This document shows, in pieces, positions 17,367 to 27,100 of a stretch of DNA of 64,000 nucleotides. The DNA comes from Novosphingobium sp. Leaf2 (GTDB lineage Bacteria; Pseudomonadota; Alphaproteobacteria; Sphingomonadales; Sphingomonadaceae): the NCBI RefSeq assembly GCF_001421325.1, contig NZ_LMJY01000003.1, positions 1 through 64,000 on the forward strand. The letters are read 5' to 3'. Every line of letters starts with the position of its first letter. The stretch's first letter is position 1. The position numbers and the translations under genes were made by a program. Below the pieces are notes generated by a model. It made no database searches, was not told the origin of the DNA, and saw only the letters and a program-made list of their open reading frames with translations.

Positions 17367-17930
17367 GTGAAGAACCGCCAGCCGCCTGTTGCCGCCCGCC
17401 CGCCCGCCCTGTGGCTGGTCAGCGATGCGCGCAACGATGCGGTGCTGGAACGCGCGATCGCCGGGCTGCCACGCGGCTCCGGCCTGATCTTCCGGCATTA
17501 TCACCTGAGCCCCGCCGCGCGCCGGGCCCGCTTCGATGTGCTGAAACATAAGGCGCGCAAGCTTGGTCATGTGGTGGTGCTGGCGGCTGATGCGCGCACG
17601 GCGCGGCTCTGGGGGGCGGACGGGATCTACGGCGCGCCGGACCGGATGCGTCGCGCGCCTGGCCTGCTGCGCCTTGCCACCGTCCACACGCTGCGCGAAA
17701 TCGCCGCCGCGCACAGCGTGGACGCGGACGCGGTGCTGCTCTCACCCGTGTTCACAACCGCATCCCACCCTGGCGCCGTCTTCCTCGGCCCGGTGCGGTG
17801 GCGGTTGCTGGCAGCACGCGCGCGTGTTCCCGTCATCGCGCTGGGTGGTATGACCGCGCACCGGGCGCGGGCCCATCGCATCGCACGCTGGGCCGCGATC
17901 GACGGGCTGTCCACGCAATCTTCTGGATAA
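17367..17930 (+). CDS. ThiE/TenI-like TIM-barrel protein
   Basis: A protein of about 187 residues resembling thiamine-phosphate synthase in overall plan: Leu-Trp-Leu-Val-Ser-Asp at the first strand, Gly-Ala-Asp-Gly-Ile-Tyr-Gly-Ala, Ser-Pro-Val-Phe-Thr-Thr, and Ala-Leu-Gly-Gly-Met. However, the usual His-Leu-Gly-Gln and Thr-Lys residues that bind substrate in ThiE are not conserved. It may be a diverged regulator or isomerase-like paralogue. The start is unsure: GTG codons at 17346, 17361 and 17367 are possible, and I chose the last because yggS starts at 17344 on the other strand. Confidence 0.65.
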   Translation: MKNRQPPVAARPPALWLVSDARNDAVLERAIAGLPRGSGLIFRHYHLSPAARRARFDVLKHKARKLGHVVVLAADARTARLWGADGIYGAPDRMRRAPGLLRLATVHTLREIAAAHSVDADAVLLSPVFTTASHPGAVFLGPVRWRLLAARARVPVIALGGMTAHRARAHRIARWAAIDGLSTQSSG

Positions 17931-17981
17931 CGCCGCTGCCCCGGCTTGCGCCGCCCCGTCCCCCTTTGGCAGAGCGCACGG

Positions 17982-19469
17982 GTGAGCGCGAACATCGTCA
18001 TCGGCACCGCCCCGCGCGGGGAACCGGTGGAAATCGACATCAAGGAACTTCTGGCGACCCGCCTGCTGGTGCAGGGCAATTCCGGGTCCGGAAAGTCGCA
18101 TCTGCTACGCCGGATCCTGGAAGAAAGCGCCGGCATCGTCCAGCAGGTGGTGATCGACCCGGAAGGCGATTTCGTGTCGCTGGCCGAACAGTTCGGCCAC
18201 GTGGTGATCGACGGTTCGGCCTATGGCGAGGCCGAGATCGCCCGGCTGGGTGCACGCATCCGCCAGCACCGCGCGTCGGTGGTTCTCGCGCTCGACGAGC
18301 TAGAGATTGACCAGCAGATGAAATGCGCGGCGCAGTTCCTGGGCGCCTTGTTCGATGCCCCGCGCGATCAGTGGTATCCCGCGCTGGTGGTGGTGGACGA
18401 GGCGCAGCTGTTCGCGCCTGCCGCCGCTGGCGAAGTGAGCGAGGAGGCGCGCCGGGTCAGCCTGGCGGCGATGACCAACCTCATGTGCCGGGGCCGCAAG
18501 CGCGGGCTGGCCGGCGTTATCGCGACCCAGCGGTTGGCAAAGCTGGCCAAGAACGTGGCCGCCGAAGCCAGCAATTTCCTGATGGGCCGCACCTTCCTGG
18601 ATATCGACATGATCCGCGCGGCCGACCTGCTGGGGATGGAGCGGCGGCAGGCCGAGGCGATCCGCGATCTGGCGCGCGGGCAGTTCCTGGGCCTTGGCCC
18701 CGCGATCGCGCGCCGTCCTGTCGCCGTCACGATCGGCGCCGTGCGCACCGGGGCGAAGTCGGTAACGCCGGGCCTTGCCCCGCTGCCCACCGCCAGCACC
18801 GAAGAACTGCGCGAACTGCTGCACGAGAACCTGCACGTAGAGCCTGACCGTCCCGAATTTCCGCGCCCGGCCCCGCGCACCGAAGATGCCGAAACGCTGG
18901 CGCGCCGCATCGCCGCGAACCAGCTGCTCGAACCCACCAGCGCCCAGGCGCGGGAACGCGAGCGCGAACGCGAGCGGGCGGAACCGGGCGCGGAGGAAAG
19001 CCGCGAGGCGATGATCGCGATCATGAACGCCATGGCGCAGGAGGATGACTGCACATTCCAGTCCGCCACCACGCTGTTCCAGGACTTCACCATCCGCTGC
19101 CGCATGAAGGGCATTTCGGTGCGCGGGCTGGACGCCACAATGTTCCGCCGCGGTTTCGCCGCCGCCATAGCGGGTATCGAGAACCCGGACGATGCGCGCT
19201 GGGAAGACCTGCTCAACCTGGCCAAGCACGTGCCGGACGATGCGCTGGGCCCTTTCTACGTCATCGCCCGCGCCGCGATCGAGGGGAAGCCCTGCCCGGA
19301 CGATGCCGATCTGGCCCGCATCTACGGCACCAGCAGCCCCCGCCGGGTGCAGCGCCTGCTGGACTACCTCGAAAAGGACGGCCTGATCGTGGTGCGCACC
19401 GACTTTTCCGGCAAACGCTCGGTCGCCCTGCCAGACCTCGGCGTCACCACCGCGCCGGTAGAAGCGTAG
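17982..19469 (+). CDS. HerA/DUF87-type ATPase
   Basis: A 495-residue protein from GTG 17982. Residues about 32-39 form the Walker A loop Gly-Asn-Ser-Gly-Ser-Gly-Lys-Ser, and Leu-Val-Val-Val-Asp-Glu-Ala-Gln is the Walker B. The ATPase core has Cys-Arg-Gly-Arg-Lys-Arg-Gly and Thr-Gln-Arg motifs like FtsK-HerA DNA pumps. A highly charged Arg-Glu tract follows (around residue 330). The C-terminus resembles a winged helix (Ser-Ser-Pro-Arg-Arg-Val-Gln-Arg-Leu-Leu-Asp-Tyr-Leu). No NurA nuclease gene is nearby, so its DNA role is uncertain. Confidence 0.82.
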   Translation: MSANIVIGTAPRGEPVEIDIKELLATRLLVQGNSGSGKSHLLRRILEESAGIVQQVVIDPEGDFVSLAEQFGHVVIDGSAYGEAEIARLGARIRQHRASVVLALDELEIDQQMKCAAQFLGALFDAPRDQWYPALVVVDEAQLFAPAAAGEVSEEARRVSLAAMTNLMCRGRKRGLAGVIATQRLAKLAKNVAAEASNFLMGRTFLDIDMIRAADLLGMERRQAEAIRDLARGQFLGLGPAIARRPVAVTIGAVRTGAKSVTPGLAPLPTASTEELRELLHENLHVEPDRPEFPRPAPRTEDAETLARRIAANQLLEPTSAQARERERERERAEPGAEESREAMIAIMNAMAQEDDCTFQSATTLFQDFTIRCRMKGISVRGLDATMFRRGFAAAIAGIENPDDARWEDLLNLAKHVPDDALGPFYVIARAAIEGKPCPDDADLARIYGTSSPRRVQRLLDYLEKDGLIVVRTDFSGKRSVALPDLGVTTAPVEA

Positions 19470-19621
19470 GCGGGGAGGGCGGGTTGAAGTTGCGCTGAGC
19501 CATCAGTTTTGCGCTGTCTTTGGTAAAAATCAGACATTCGGGTTCCGCCCCCTTGCTGACACTCGCTGGCCCATGGTTTAAGCAGGATTGGAGACGCTAA
19601 GGTAGTAAATACGGATCAGAC

Positions 19622-20092
19622 ATGGATCAAGTATCGGAAGTACTGACGCCATTTGTAGCTTTCGGCTGGATCGCGCTGGTCGTTGGTATGTCGATCATCT
19701 ATCGCATCCGAGTAGGGAAGCCCATCTATCCGAGAATTCCGACTGATGCGGTGTTTGCAGAACGTTGGGCGTCCGGGCCTTTCGCGTTAAATTGCTTGTT
19801 AGTTTCGGTCACGTCAGACGGCATTTCTGTAGTACCGAAATTCCCTTTCAATCTGATGTTTCTGTCGGAATTCTACGGTTTGGAACGTTGCGTTCCTATC
19901 ACCACCATCCAGTCGGTTGAGCAAACGAAGAGCCTTTTTCGAAATAATGTGCTGATTACATACGGTAAAGACCGAAAGACCTTGCGTCTTCGGTTAAGCA
20001 AGCCCGGACAATTTCTGACTACGATCCGCAAGCTGCAAAACTCTGTCGGCATAGGAACGTCCGCTTTCCACCAAAATACCCCGCTCCGGTAG
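19622..20092 (+). CDS. Hypothetical membrane-anchored protein
   Basis: A 156-residue protein with one N-terminal hydrophobic helix (about 10-28) and a soluble beta-rich remainder (Gly-Ile-Ser-Val-Val-Pro; Val-Leu-Ile-Thr-Tyr; Leu-Arg-Leu-Arg-Leu) that could be a PH-like domain. The DNA is visibly poorer in G and C than the genes on both sides and uses more A/T-ending codons, so it may have been acquired. It shares no operon with its neighbours. Family not recognised. Confidence 0.6.
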   Translation: MDQVSEVLTPFVAFGWIALVVGMSIIYRIRVGKPIYPRIPTDAVFAERWASGPFALNCLLVSVTSDGISVVPKFPFNLMFLSEFYGLERCVPITTIQSVEQTKSLFRNNVLITYGKDRKTLRLRLSKPGQFLTTIRKLQNSVGIGTSAFHQNTPLR

Positions 20093-20134
20093 CAATTCAA
20101 ATACAGCCCAAAGCCCACATGTCCGCCAAGCCCC

Positions 20135-20758
20135 TCAACGCCTCGGCCAGGCTTGCAGGGCGGTGGCGACGATGGCTTGCAGGGAGGCGCGGGCCATTCC
20201 GTCTCTCGCCATCACAGACAATCCTTGCATGACTGTCATTACCAACCCGGCCAGCGCCGACGCGTCTGTGTGCGGCGGCAGAACGCCGGACGCAATGTCG
20301 CGCGCGATGCGTTGCTCAAGATGGGACGCGACGAAGGAGCGGATGCCCGCGACGGACTGGCGAACATCTGAGGATGCAGGCGAGCCGCTGGCCGTGGCGC
20401 TGGCGAGCAGGCACCCCGGCGGCGTTGCCTCCCCCGTATAGGTGATGACCGCCCCCATCAGTAGCGTGCGCGCTGCATCGAGGGCACTGGGCGCAGCAGC
20501 GATGGCTTGCGCTGTGGCTTCAAGATCACCGGCATACAGCGCCACCGATTCCAGAAAGAGGCGCTTCTTGTCTCCGAACGCGCCGTACAGGCTGGGCGTG
20601 GTGATCCCCATCGCTGCCGTAAGGTCGGTGATCGAGGTGGTCTCGTAACCGTGCCGCCAGAACGTCAGCATCGCGCGCTCAAGCGCTGTGTCCCGATCGA
20701 AGGACAAGGGGCGGCCCGTCTTTTTCAGGCCCCGACCGCGGGGCTCAGTCTGTTTCAT
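20135..20758 (-). CDS. TetR family transcriptional regulator
   Basis: A 207-residue repressor starting at ATG 20758. Residues about 20-65 are the TetR DNA-binding domain (Ala-Met-Leu-Thr-Phe-Trp-Arg-His-Gly-Tyr-Glu-Thr-Thr-Ser-Ile...Thr-Pro-Ser-Leu-Tyr-Gly-Ala-Phe-Gly-Asp-Lys), and the rest is the ligand-binding helical domain. It is divergent from an aldo-keto reductase gene, the usual layout for a local repressor controlling its neighbour. The 79-base gap holds an imperfect palindrome that could be its operator. Confidence 0.92.
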   Translation of the reverse strand: MKQTEPRGRGLKKTGRPLSFDRDTALERAMLTFWRHGYETTSITDLTAAMGITTPSLYGAFGDKKRLFLESVALYAGDLEATAQAIAAAPSALDAARTLLMGAVITYTGEATPPGCLLASATASGSPASSDVRQSVAGIRSFVASHLEQRIARDIASGVLPPHTDASALAGLVMTVMQGLSVMARDGMARASLQAIVATALQAWPRR

Positions 20759-20806
20759 AGCGATCACTCGGAAATACGTTGACGTTCTGCGCCCGACCTA
20801 GCATGG

Positions 20807-20830
20807 CTTTCATATCGAACACTACGAAAG
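20807..20830. promoter_or_regulatory. Candidate TetR operator
   Basis: An inverted repeat CTTTCATA - 8 bases - TACGAAAG (one mismatch between arms) lies just before the aldo-keto reductase start, in the short gap shared with the divergent TetR gene. Binding is inferred from position and symmetry only. Confidence 0.35.
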
Positions 20831-20837
20831 TTGATGC

Positions 20838-21914
20838 ATGGCCTTGACCTCCTTCCGCGCGCTTGGCCGTTCCGGCCTGATCGTCAGCCCGCTGGCGCTA
20901 GGGACGATGACGTTCGGACCGGGCGCATGGAACGCCGACGAAACGCAATCCCGGGCGGTCTTCGATGCCTACCTCGATGCCGGCGGCAACTTTATAGACA
21001 CAGCCGACATCTACAGCGGTGGGGAAAGCGAAACCTTGGTCGGCCAGTTCGTGGCGGACAGAGGCGTTCGAGACGAGGTGGTCCTTGCCACCAAGTTCGC
21101 CTTCAACGGTTCGGCCAGCCCGCTGGTCGCAAGCCAGACCCGCGCCGGCAATCCCAATGCAGGCGGAGCGGGCGCGAAGAACATCTACCGCGCGCTCGAC
21201 GCATCGCTCAAGCGGCTGCGCACCGACTATGTCGATCTGTACTGGATGCATATCTGGGACGGTGTCACGCCGGTAGAGGAGATCGTGCAAACCCTTGGCG
21301 ATCTCGTCCGTGCCGGCAAGATACGCTATTACGGCTTGTCCGACATGCCGGCATGGCTGGCGATGAAGGCGGCGACGATCGCAGCCGAGCGCGGGGTGCC
21401 TGCGCCCATCGCGATCCAGGTCGAATACTCGCTGGTCGCGCGCGACGTGGAGGCAGAGCACGTTCCCGCAGCGCGTGAAGGCGGCATGGCCGTCATGCCC
21501 TGGAGCCCGCTGGCCGGAGGCTTCCTGACCGGCAAGTATCAACCTGGCGATGTGGCAGGCAAGGGCCGGCTCAGCGGCGCGAACCCCTTTGGCGACAGCA
21601 AGTTTACCGACCGCAACTGGGCCATCCTGGAGACGCTGAAGCAGGTGGCCGCACAGCTTGATCGCCCGATGGCGCAAGTCGCGCTGGCTTGGACCTTGAC
21701 GCGCAGCGGCGTCGGCTCGACGCTGATCGGGGCAACCAGCGTCGCGCAACTCGCCAGCAACATCGCCGCCTGCGACATCCATCTGGAACCATCGCACCTC
21801 GACCGTCTGAACGCGATCAGCGCCCCCACGCCCACGTTCAGTTCGGCGCTCACGTCACCGATGATCCGCCGCATGGTCTATGGAGGTCACGAGGTGGTCG
21901 GCTGGGCGCAGTAG
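20838..21914 (+). CDS. Aldo-keto reductase
   Basis: A 358-residue NAD(P)H-dependent oxidoreductase with a TIM-barrel fold. The catalytic tetrad is visible: Asp54, Tyr59 (Asn-Phe-Ile-Asp-Thr-Ala-Asp-Ile-Tyr), Lys86 and His138 (Tyr-Trp-Met-His). The C-terminal cofactor loop has Gly-Ala-Thr-Ser-Val-Ala-Gln-Leu. It fits the YajO/IolS-like group; the natural substrate is unknown. It is probably controlled by the divergent TetR gene and is followed 77 bases later by osmC. Confidence 0.93.
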   Translation: MALTSFRALGRSGLIVSPLALGTMTFGPGAWNADETQSRAVFDAYLDAGGNFIDTADIYSGGESETLVGQFVADRGVRDEVVLATKFAFNGSASPLVASQTRAGNPNAGGAGAKNIYRALDASLKRLRTDYVDLYWMHIWDGVTPVEEIVQTLGDLVRAGKIRYYGLSDMPAWLAMKAATIAAERGVPAPIAIQVEYSLVARDVEAEHVPAAREGGMAVMPWSPLAGGFLTGKYQPGDVAGKGRLSGANPFGDSKFTDRNWAILETLKQVAAQLDRPMAQVALAWTLTRSGVGSTLIGATSVAQLASNIAACDIHLEPSHLDRLNAISAPTPTFSSALTSPMIRRMVYGGHEVVGWAQ

Positions 21915-21991
21915 GGCCAAGGGGCGCGGAACCCGTCCGGTAAGCGCGCGTTGATGGCAGCGTATTCACAGCATCTGCAAAGGCCGCCCGC

Positions 21992-22420
21992 ATGACCACC
22001 AATTCCGCTTCCGCCCGCTACGAAGGTCTTGGCAAGGATGGGAAAGGGGCCATCACCACGCGTTCGGGCGTATTGTCCGACCAGCCCTACGGCTTCAACA
22101 CCCGCTTCGAGGGCAAGCCCGGCACCAACCCCGAGGAACTGATCGCCGCAGCCCATGCGGCCTGCTTCACGATGGCCACTAGCTTCGCGCTCGCCGCCGC
22201 CGGTCACGCCGACGGGACACTGGACACCAAGTGTACCGTCACGCTGGACAAGGACGGCGACGGGTTCACGGTCAGCAAGTCGGCCCTCATCCTGACCGGT
22301 GCGATCCCCGGCATCTCCGCAGAAGAGTTTTCCCGGATCGCTGACGAGGCAAAGGCTGGCTGCCCCATCTCCAAGCTGTTCAACTGCGAAATCACTCTCG
22401 AAAAAACGCTGTCGGCGTAA
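21992..22420 (+). CDS. osmC: OsmC-type peroxiredoxin
   Basis: A 142-residue OsmC protein that reduces organic hydroperoxides. The two redox cysteines lie in His-Ala-Ala-Cys-Phe-Thr-Met (near residue 55) and Ala-Gly-Cys-Pro-Ile-Ser (near 125). The N-terminal Gly-Ala-Ile-Thr-Thr-Arg-Ser-Gly and Thr-Asn-Pro-Glu-Glu-Leu segments are typical. It follows the aldo-keto reductase on the same strand, which may join them in a stress response, and converges with the lipoprotein gene on the other strand. Confidence 0.95.
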   Translation: MTTNSASARYEGLGKDGKGAITTRSGVLSDQPYGFNTRFEGKPGTNPEELIAAAHAACFTMATSFALAAAGHADGTLDTKCTVTLDKDGDGFTVSKSALILTGAIPGISAEEFSRIADEAKAGCPISKLFNCEITLEKTLSA

Positions 22421-22424
22421 ACGT

Positions 22425-22856
22425 TCAGGCCTGCGTGCGCGGGTGGCGATCCGTCCACCCGCACCCCCGGCGCGTTTCGGCACCGACCTGCAGCGTGACG
22501 ACATACGGATAGCGGGTGTTGGACATGCCATCGCTGCACGGCGCCGGCGTAACCGCCAGCGTTATCGCGCCTTTGGCAAGGCTGCCGCTGAAAGACACCC
22601 CGCCCCTGCCGGCGAAGCGCGTGACCGGCACCGTCTCGCCAGCCTGATTGTCGATGGTCGTGTAGGTCAGCCCGGCAGGACCGACGCGGCCGCTCCAGAA
22701 CGGCTCGGTCCCGGTAAAGTTTACTGTCTCGGTAGCCGCGATGCCGCTCCAAGGGTGGTGATCTTTCGCATCGCCCGGCACACGCTCGGCAGCGGAATGG
22801 CATGCTGCAATAGCGAAGAAGGCGATAGGGGCAATGCGGGAAACGAGAGGGCTCAT
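22425..22856 (-). CDS. COG3650-like lipoprotein
   Basis: A 143-residue protein from ATG 22856 with a lipoprotein signal; the lipobox Ile-Ala-Ala-Cys places the modified Cys at residue 19. The mature part has Gly-Thr-Glu-Pro-Phe-Trp, a beta-strand series, and Cys-Ser-Asp-Gly-Met-Ser-Asn-Thr-Arg-Tyr-Pro-Tyr. This pattern belongs to an uncharacterised periplasmic family of small beta-barrels (COG3650). Two further cysteines may form a disulphide. Function unknown. Its stop lies 4 bases from that of osmC. Confidence 0.78.
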   Translation of the reverse strand: MSPLVSRIAPIAFFAIAACHSAAERVPGDAKDHHPWSGIAATETVNFTGTEPFWSGRVGPAGLTYTTIDNQAGETVPVTRFAGRGGVSFSGSLAKGAITLAVTPAPCSDGMSNTRYPYVVTLQVGAETRRGCGWTDRHPRTQA

Positions 22857-23159
22857 GGCTGGACAGTAGCTTTCGGCCACACGAGTCACAAGTGTGGTCG
22901 CAAGAGGACGATTTCTGCATCTTGCGTACGCTGACACCGTTCAAAACCTCCCATTATTGCCAGTGCAAAGCCTTTTCTCTGCATACTCCGGGCGTCAAAA
23001 GGCCCGTGTTTCCAAGCACTGAGGATGCGGTTGCATGAAATGCAACATGTGGTTCGCCCTTTGAAATTGCGATCAGTCTCCGAAACCAGCATTTGCTGCA
23101 GCGCACAAGATCACATGTTCCGGGGCAATCTCACCGGGCTCTTCAACAAGGATGTTGCC
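22857..23159. other. Divergent intergenic region
   Basis: About 300 bases between the lipoprotein gene and the small secreted protein gene. I see no coding frame with a plausible start and no strong repeat; it presumably holds the two promoters. Confidence 0.5.
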
Positions 23160-23432
23160 ATGTTCAAGACCATTCTCGCGACTGCCGCTGTCACTTTCGC
23201 AGTTGTCCCCGCGCTCGCGCAGGCCGATGAGGCACGCCAGTTCTCGCATGAGGGCACCACATATGCCTACTCTGCGGAGCAGAAGGGCAAGACCACGGTC
23301 ATCAGCGGCAACTCATCGCAGGGCGCGCCTTTCCGCCTGTACGTAACTGATGGCCAGGTTCGTGGCACATACAACGGCCAGCGCGTTTCGTTCACGACTG
23401 CCGAAGCCGCCAAGCTCAACCTTATCAAGTAA
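23160..23432 (+). CDS. Small secreted hypothetical protein
   Basis: A 90-residue protein from ATG 23160, with AAGGA 7 bases before it. Residues 1-22 are a cleavable signal peptide ending Leu-Ala-Gln-Ala. The mature part of about 68 residues is rich in Tyr, Gly, Thr and Ser in a pattern suggesting a small beta domain; similar small periplasmic proteins are common in sphingomonads. No family name can be given. It is monocistronic, closed by a strong terminator. Confidence 0.75.
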   Translation: MFKTILATAAVTFAVVPALAQADEARQFSHEGTTYAYSAEQKGKTTVISGNSSQGAPFRLYVTDGQVRGTYNGQRVSFTTAEAAKLNLIK

Positions 23433-23513
23433 CTCGATCATACCGATCGCGCGCTCGCGGTCGTTCGGGCACTCTCCTCTCCCAACGTCCGGATAGCTGC
23501 TGATGCGCCGGCC

Positions 23514-23550
23514 AAGGCACCGTTCCCTTTCATGGGGACGGTGCCTTTTT
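23514..23550 (+). terminator. Rho-independent terminator
   Basis: A stem formed by GGCACCGTTCCC and GGGGACGGTGCC, followed by a T tract, about 80 bases after the small secreted protein gene. It insulates that gene from the next one. Confidence 0.9.
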
Positions 23551-23629
23551 CGTTTCCGGTGCGTTATTCAGCCATCTGACAGCCCGGTGCCTCCAAGGGG
23601 CAGGCTGTTGCCGGCAGGATGAAAAGACG

Positions 23630-24193
23630 ATGGCCGCAGGTAAATTTCTGGTGGTGCTGCTGGCTGGAGCCGGCGTGGCGGGCGCCCTGTTCGCAGGGCT
23701 TAACTCGCGGGCCATGCGCCCTTATCATGACGCCGTGATGCAACGCGACCTTGCTGCGCCTCTGCCCGTCACCAACGGCCTCGGTAGCGACAATGCGGTC
23801 CCCGCAGACAACGGCTGGACCAGCGACACCGCCGCGGGCCCGCAAGGGCCCGGTTGGCAAGGCGAAGGCGCATACTGGCGACAGGGTCCGTCCGGCCAAT
23901 CCCTCCCTTACGACTATGCCCCCGCCGACGGTGGATATGCCCGCGAGGATACGATGCCGCGTGATGGCGATCTTGCGCCGGATGAGGGATACGGCCCGCA
24001 GGATCGTGGCGATGCCTATGCCGACGACGACGCGCGCCGCGACGGGCAGCAGGATGCCTGGTCCGGTCGGCAGGACGATGCGATGGCGGCGGCTGACGAT
24101 GCAGAACGCGCAGCGCAGGATGTGAGGGCCGCCGAAGGAGCGACCATGTCGGAAAACGGCAGACGGCAGGACGGTCGCCCGCGCGGCACCTAA
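23630..24193 (+). CDS. Hypothetical protein with N-terminal anchor and acidic Gly/Asp-rich tail
   Basis: A 187-residue protein. Residues about 5-24 form one hydrophobic helix, either an uncleaved anchor or a signal. The rest is of low complexity: rich in Asp, Gly, Ala, Gln and Tyr, without predicted domains, and ending in an Arg-rich stretch. It is probably an anchored periplasmic protein of disordered nature. It overlaps the dnaE2 stop codon by four bases, tail to tail. Confidence 0.65.
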   Translation: MAAGKFLVVLLAGAGVAGALFAGLNSRAMRPYHDAVMQRDLAAPLPVTNGLGSDNAVPADNGWTSDTAAGPQGPGWQGEGAYWRQGPSGQSLPYDYAPADGGYAREDTMPRDGDLAPDEGYGPQDRGDAYADDDARRDGQQDAWSGRQDDAMAAADDAERAAQDVRAAEGATMSENGRRQDGRPRGT

Positions 24194-27100
24194 TGGAAAT
24201 CGCGCGACCGTGGCAGGATCCGTACATTGCGGGGATGGCCGCGCGAAGTAGGCCGGTCCGGATCGTAGACCGGGTTGCGTACCACGTCGCTGCGTAGCGG
24301 CTCGGGCTTCAAGGCGGGCGGCGCGGACAGGCGCGAGAGCGCTTCGCTGGCATCGGTTACGACATCGACCATCAGGTGGACAACGCCTTCCTTGCTGCGC
24401 TGGACAGTTCCGTCCACCACCATCAGCCGTGCCGCCATCACCGCGCGGCGCTGTTTTTCGAAATCGCGGGCCCACAGCAGCGCGTTGACCACGCCGGTTT
24501 CGTCCTCCAGCGTGATGAAGATCGCGTTGCCCTTGCCGGGCCGCTGCCGGATCAGCACCACGCCCGCCACCCGCACTTTAGTGCCATCGCACGCGGCTTC
24601 CACCTGCGCGCATGTCCGTGCACCCGCTTGGGTGAAATGATCGCGCAGGAACTGCATCGGGTGGCCTTTCAAGGACAGGCGCTGGGTCTGGTAATCGGCC
24701 ACCACTTCTTCCGAAGCTGCCATCGCGGGCAGCTTGGCTGCAGGTTCGCTGGCCAGTTCCGGCGCATCCAGCGCGGCGAACAGCGGCAACTGTACCGAGG
24801 GCACCCGCCGCGCCTCCCACCCGGCATCGCGGCGCGCCAGCCCCAGCGAGCCAAGCGCGTCCGCATCGGCAAGCAGGCGCAGGGCACGCGCGGGCAGTTC
24901 CGCACGGCGGGCCGCATCCTCCAGCCCGGTTATCGGGGCCACAGTGCGGGCGCGATCGAGCGCCTCGGCCCAGTCCTTTTTGAAACCGCCGATCTGTCGC
25001 AGGCCAAGGCGCAGTATATGCTCTCCCTCCAGCGTATTGTCCCAATTGCTTTGGGAAATATCGATGGGCCGCACCTCCACGCCGTGCGCCCGCGCATCCG
25101 CCACCAGTTGCGCGGGCGCGTAAAAGCCCATCGGCTGGCTGTTGAGCAGTGCGCACGTGAATGCGGCCGGGTAATGGCACTTCAGCCAGGACGACACATA
25201 GGCCAGCCACGCGAAGGCCTGCGCGTGGCTTTCGGGAAAGCCGTATTCCCCGAAACCCTCGATCTGGTCGAAGCATCCCACGGCAAATTCTTCCGGATAG
25301 CCACGCGCGACCATGCCGCTCACGAACTTGTCCCGATGCTGATGAATGGTGCCGTTGCGCCGGAACGTCGCCATCGAGCGGCGCAGGCGATCGGCCTCGT
25401 CCGGCGCGAACTTCGCAGCCACGATGGCCAGCCGCATAGCCTGTTCCTGGAACAGCGGCACGCCCAGGGTCTTATGGAGCAGGTCGTACATTTCGCCGGG
25501 CGGCCCGGGATAAACCACCTTTTCCTCCCCGTTGCGGCGGCGCAGGTAAGGGTGGACCATGCCGCCCTGGATCGGGCCGGGCCGCACGATCGCCACCTGG
25601 ATGACCAAGTCGTAGAGTTCCTTGGGCTTCATGCGCGGCAGCATCGCGATCTGGGCGCGGCTTTCCACCTGGAACGTGCCGATACTGTCGCCCTTGCGCA
25701 GCATGGCGTACGTCTCGTCATCCTCACGCGGCACGCTGGCCAGCGCCAGGTCGGCAAGGCTGTGATCGCGCAGCAGATCGAAGCTCTTGCGGATCGCGGT
25801 CAACATGCCCAGCGCCAGGATATCCACCTTCATCAGCCCCAGCGCGTCCAGATCGTCCTTGTCCCATTCGATGAAGGTGCGATCCTGCATCGCACCGTTG
25901 TGGATCGGCACCATCTCGTCCAGCCGGCCTTCGCTCAGCACGAACCCGCCGACGTGCTGGGACAAGTGCCGGGGGTATTCCAGCAGCCGCGTCACCATGT
26001 CGCGCAGCCGTTCGAGCTGGGGGTTGGCGGGGTCGAAACCGGCTTCGGCCACCCGGCTTTCGGGCAGTTCATCGCCGCCCCAGCTGCCCCATACGGTGCC
26101 GGACAATCGCGCGGTCACATCCTCGCTCATGCCCAGCGCCTTGCCCACTTCGCGAATGGCGCTGCGCTGGCGATACCGGATGACGGTGGCCGCGATCCCG
26201 GCCCGGTCCCGGCCATAGCGCCGGTAGATATACTGCATCACCTCCTCGCGCCGCTCATGCTCGAAATCGACGTCGATGTCGGGCGGCTCGTCACGCTCGG
26301 TGGACAGGAAGCGGGTGAACAACAGCTTCTGTTCCACCGGGTCGATCGGCGTGATGCCCAGGAAATAGCACACCAGCGAATTGGCCGCGCTGCCCCGGCC
26401 TTGGCACAGGATCGGCGGGTCCAGCGTGCGGGCATGGCGCACGATGTCATGCACGGTCAGGAAATAGTACGCATAGTTCTTCTTGCCGATCAGCGCGAAT
26501 TCTTCGGCCAGGACGGCGCGATACTGCTCCGGCAACCCTTGCGGAAAATACGTGCGTGCGCCTTCGTGCACCAGGTGCTCCAGCCAGGCCTGCGGGGCCC
26601 ATCCTTCCGGCACCGGCTCGTGCGGATATTCATAGCGCAAATCGTCCAGCGTGAAGGCGATGCACGCCAGCAGGTCCTGCGTTGCCGCCAGCGCCTGCGG
26701 GCAGGCCCGGAACAGGCGCGCCATTTCCGCAGGGGCCTTGAGGTGGCGTTCGGCATTGGCGGCCAGCCGCCGACCGGCGGACTGCACCGTCAGACCTTCG
26801 CGAATGCAGGTCAGCACATCCAGCATCGGCCGGTCCTCGGGCACGGCATACAGCACGTCGTTGGTGGCGATCAGCGGCACCCCCGCGCTTTCGCTCAACG
26901 CCATGCGGGCATTCAGACGGCGCGCGTCGCGCCCCGCGCGCGGCATCGTGGCGGCAAGCCACAAGCGCGGAGCGGCACCGCGCAAGGTTTCCAGCAGTTG
27001 CACATCGCCGTCCATCGCGATCAGCGCCAGGTCCTGCGCGTGATCGATCAGGTCCGCCAGATACAGCGTGCACCCACCCTTCGCCGCGCGCAGATTGCCA

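Noticed and set aside
18956..18980. GCGAGCGCGAACGCGAGC-type short repeats in the HerA-like gene
   Set aside because: They simply encode the Arg-Glu tract; not a CRISPR or other DNA repeat array.
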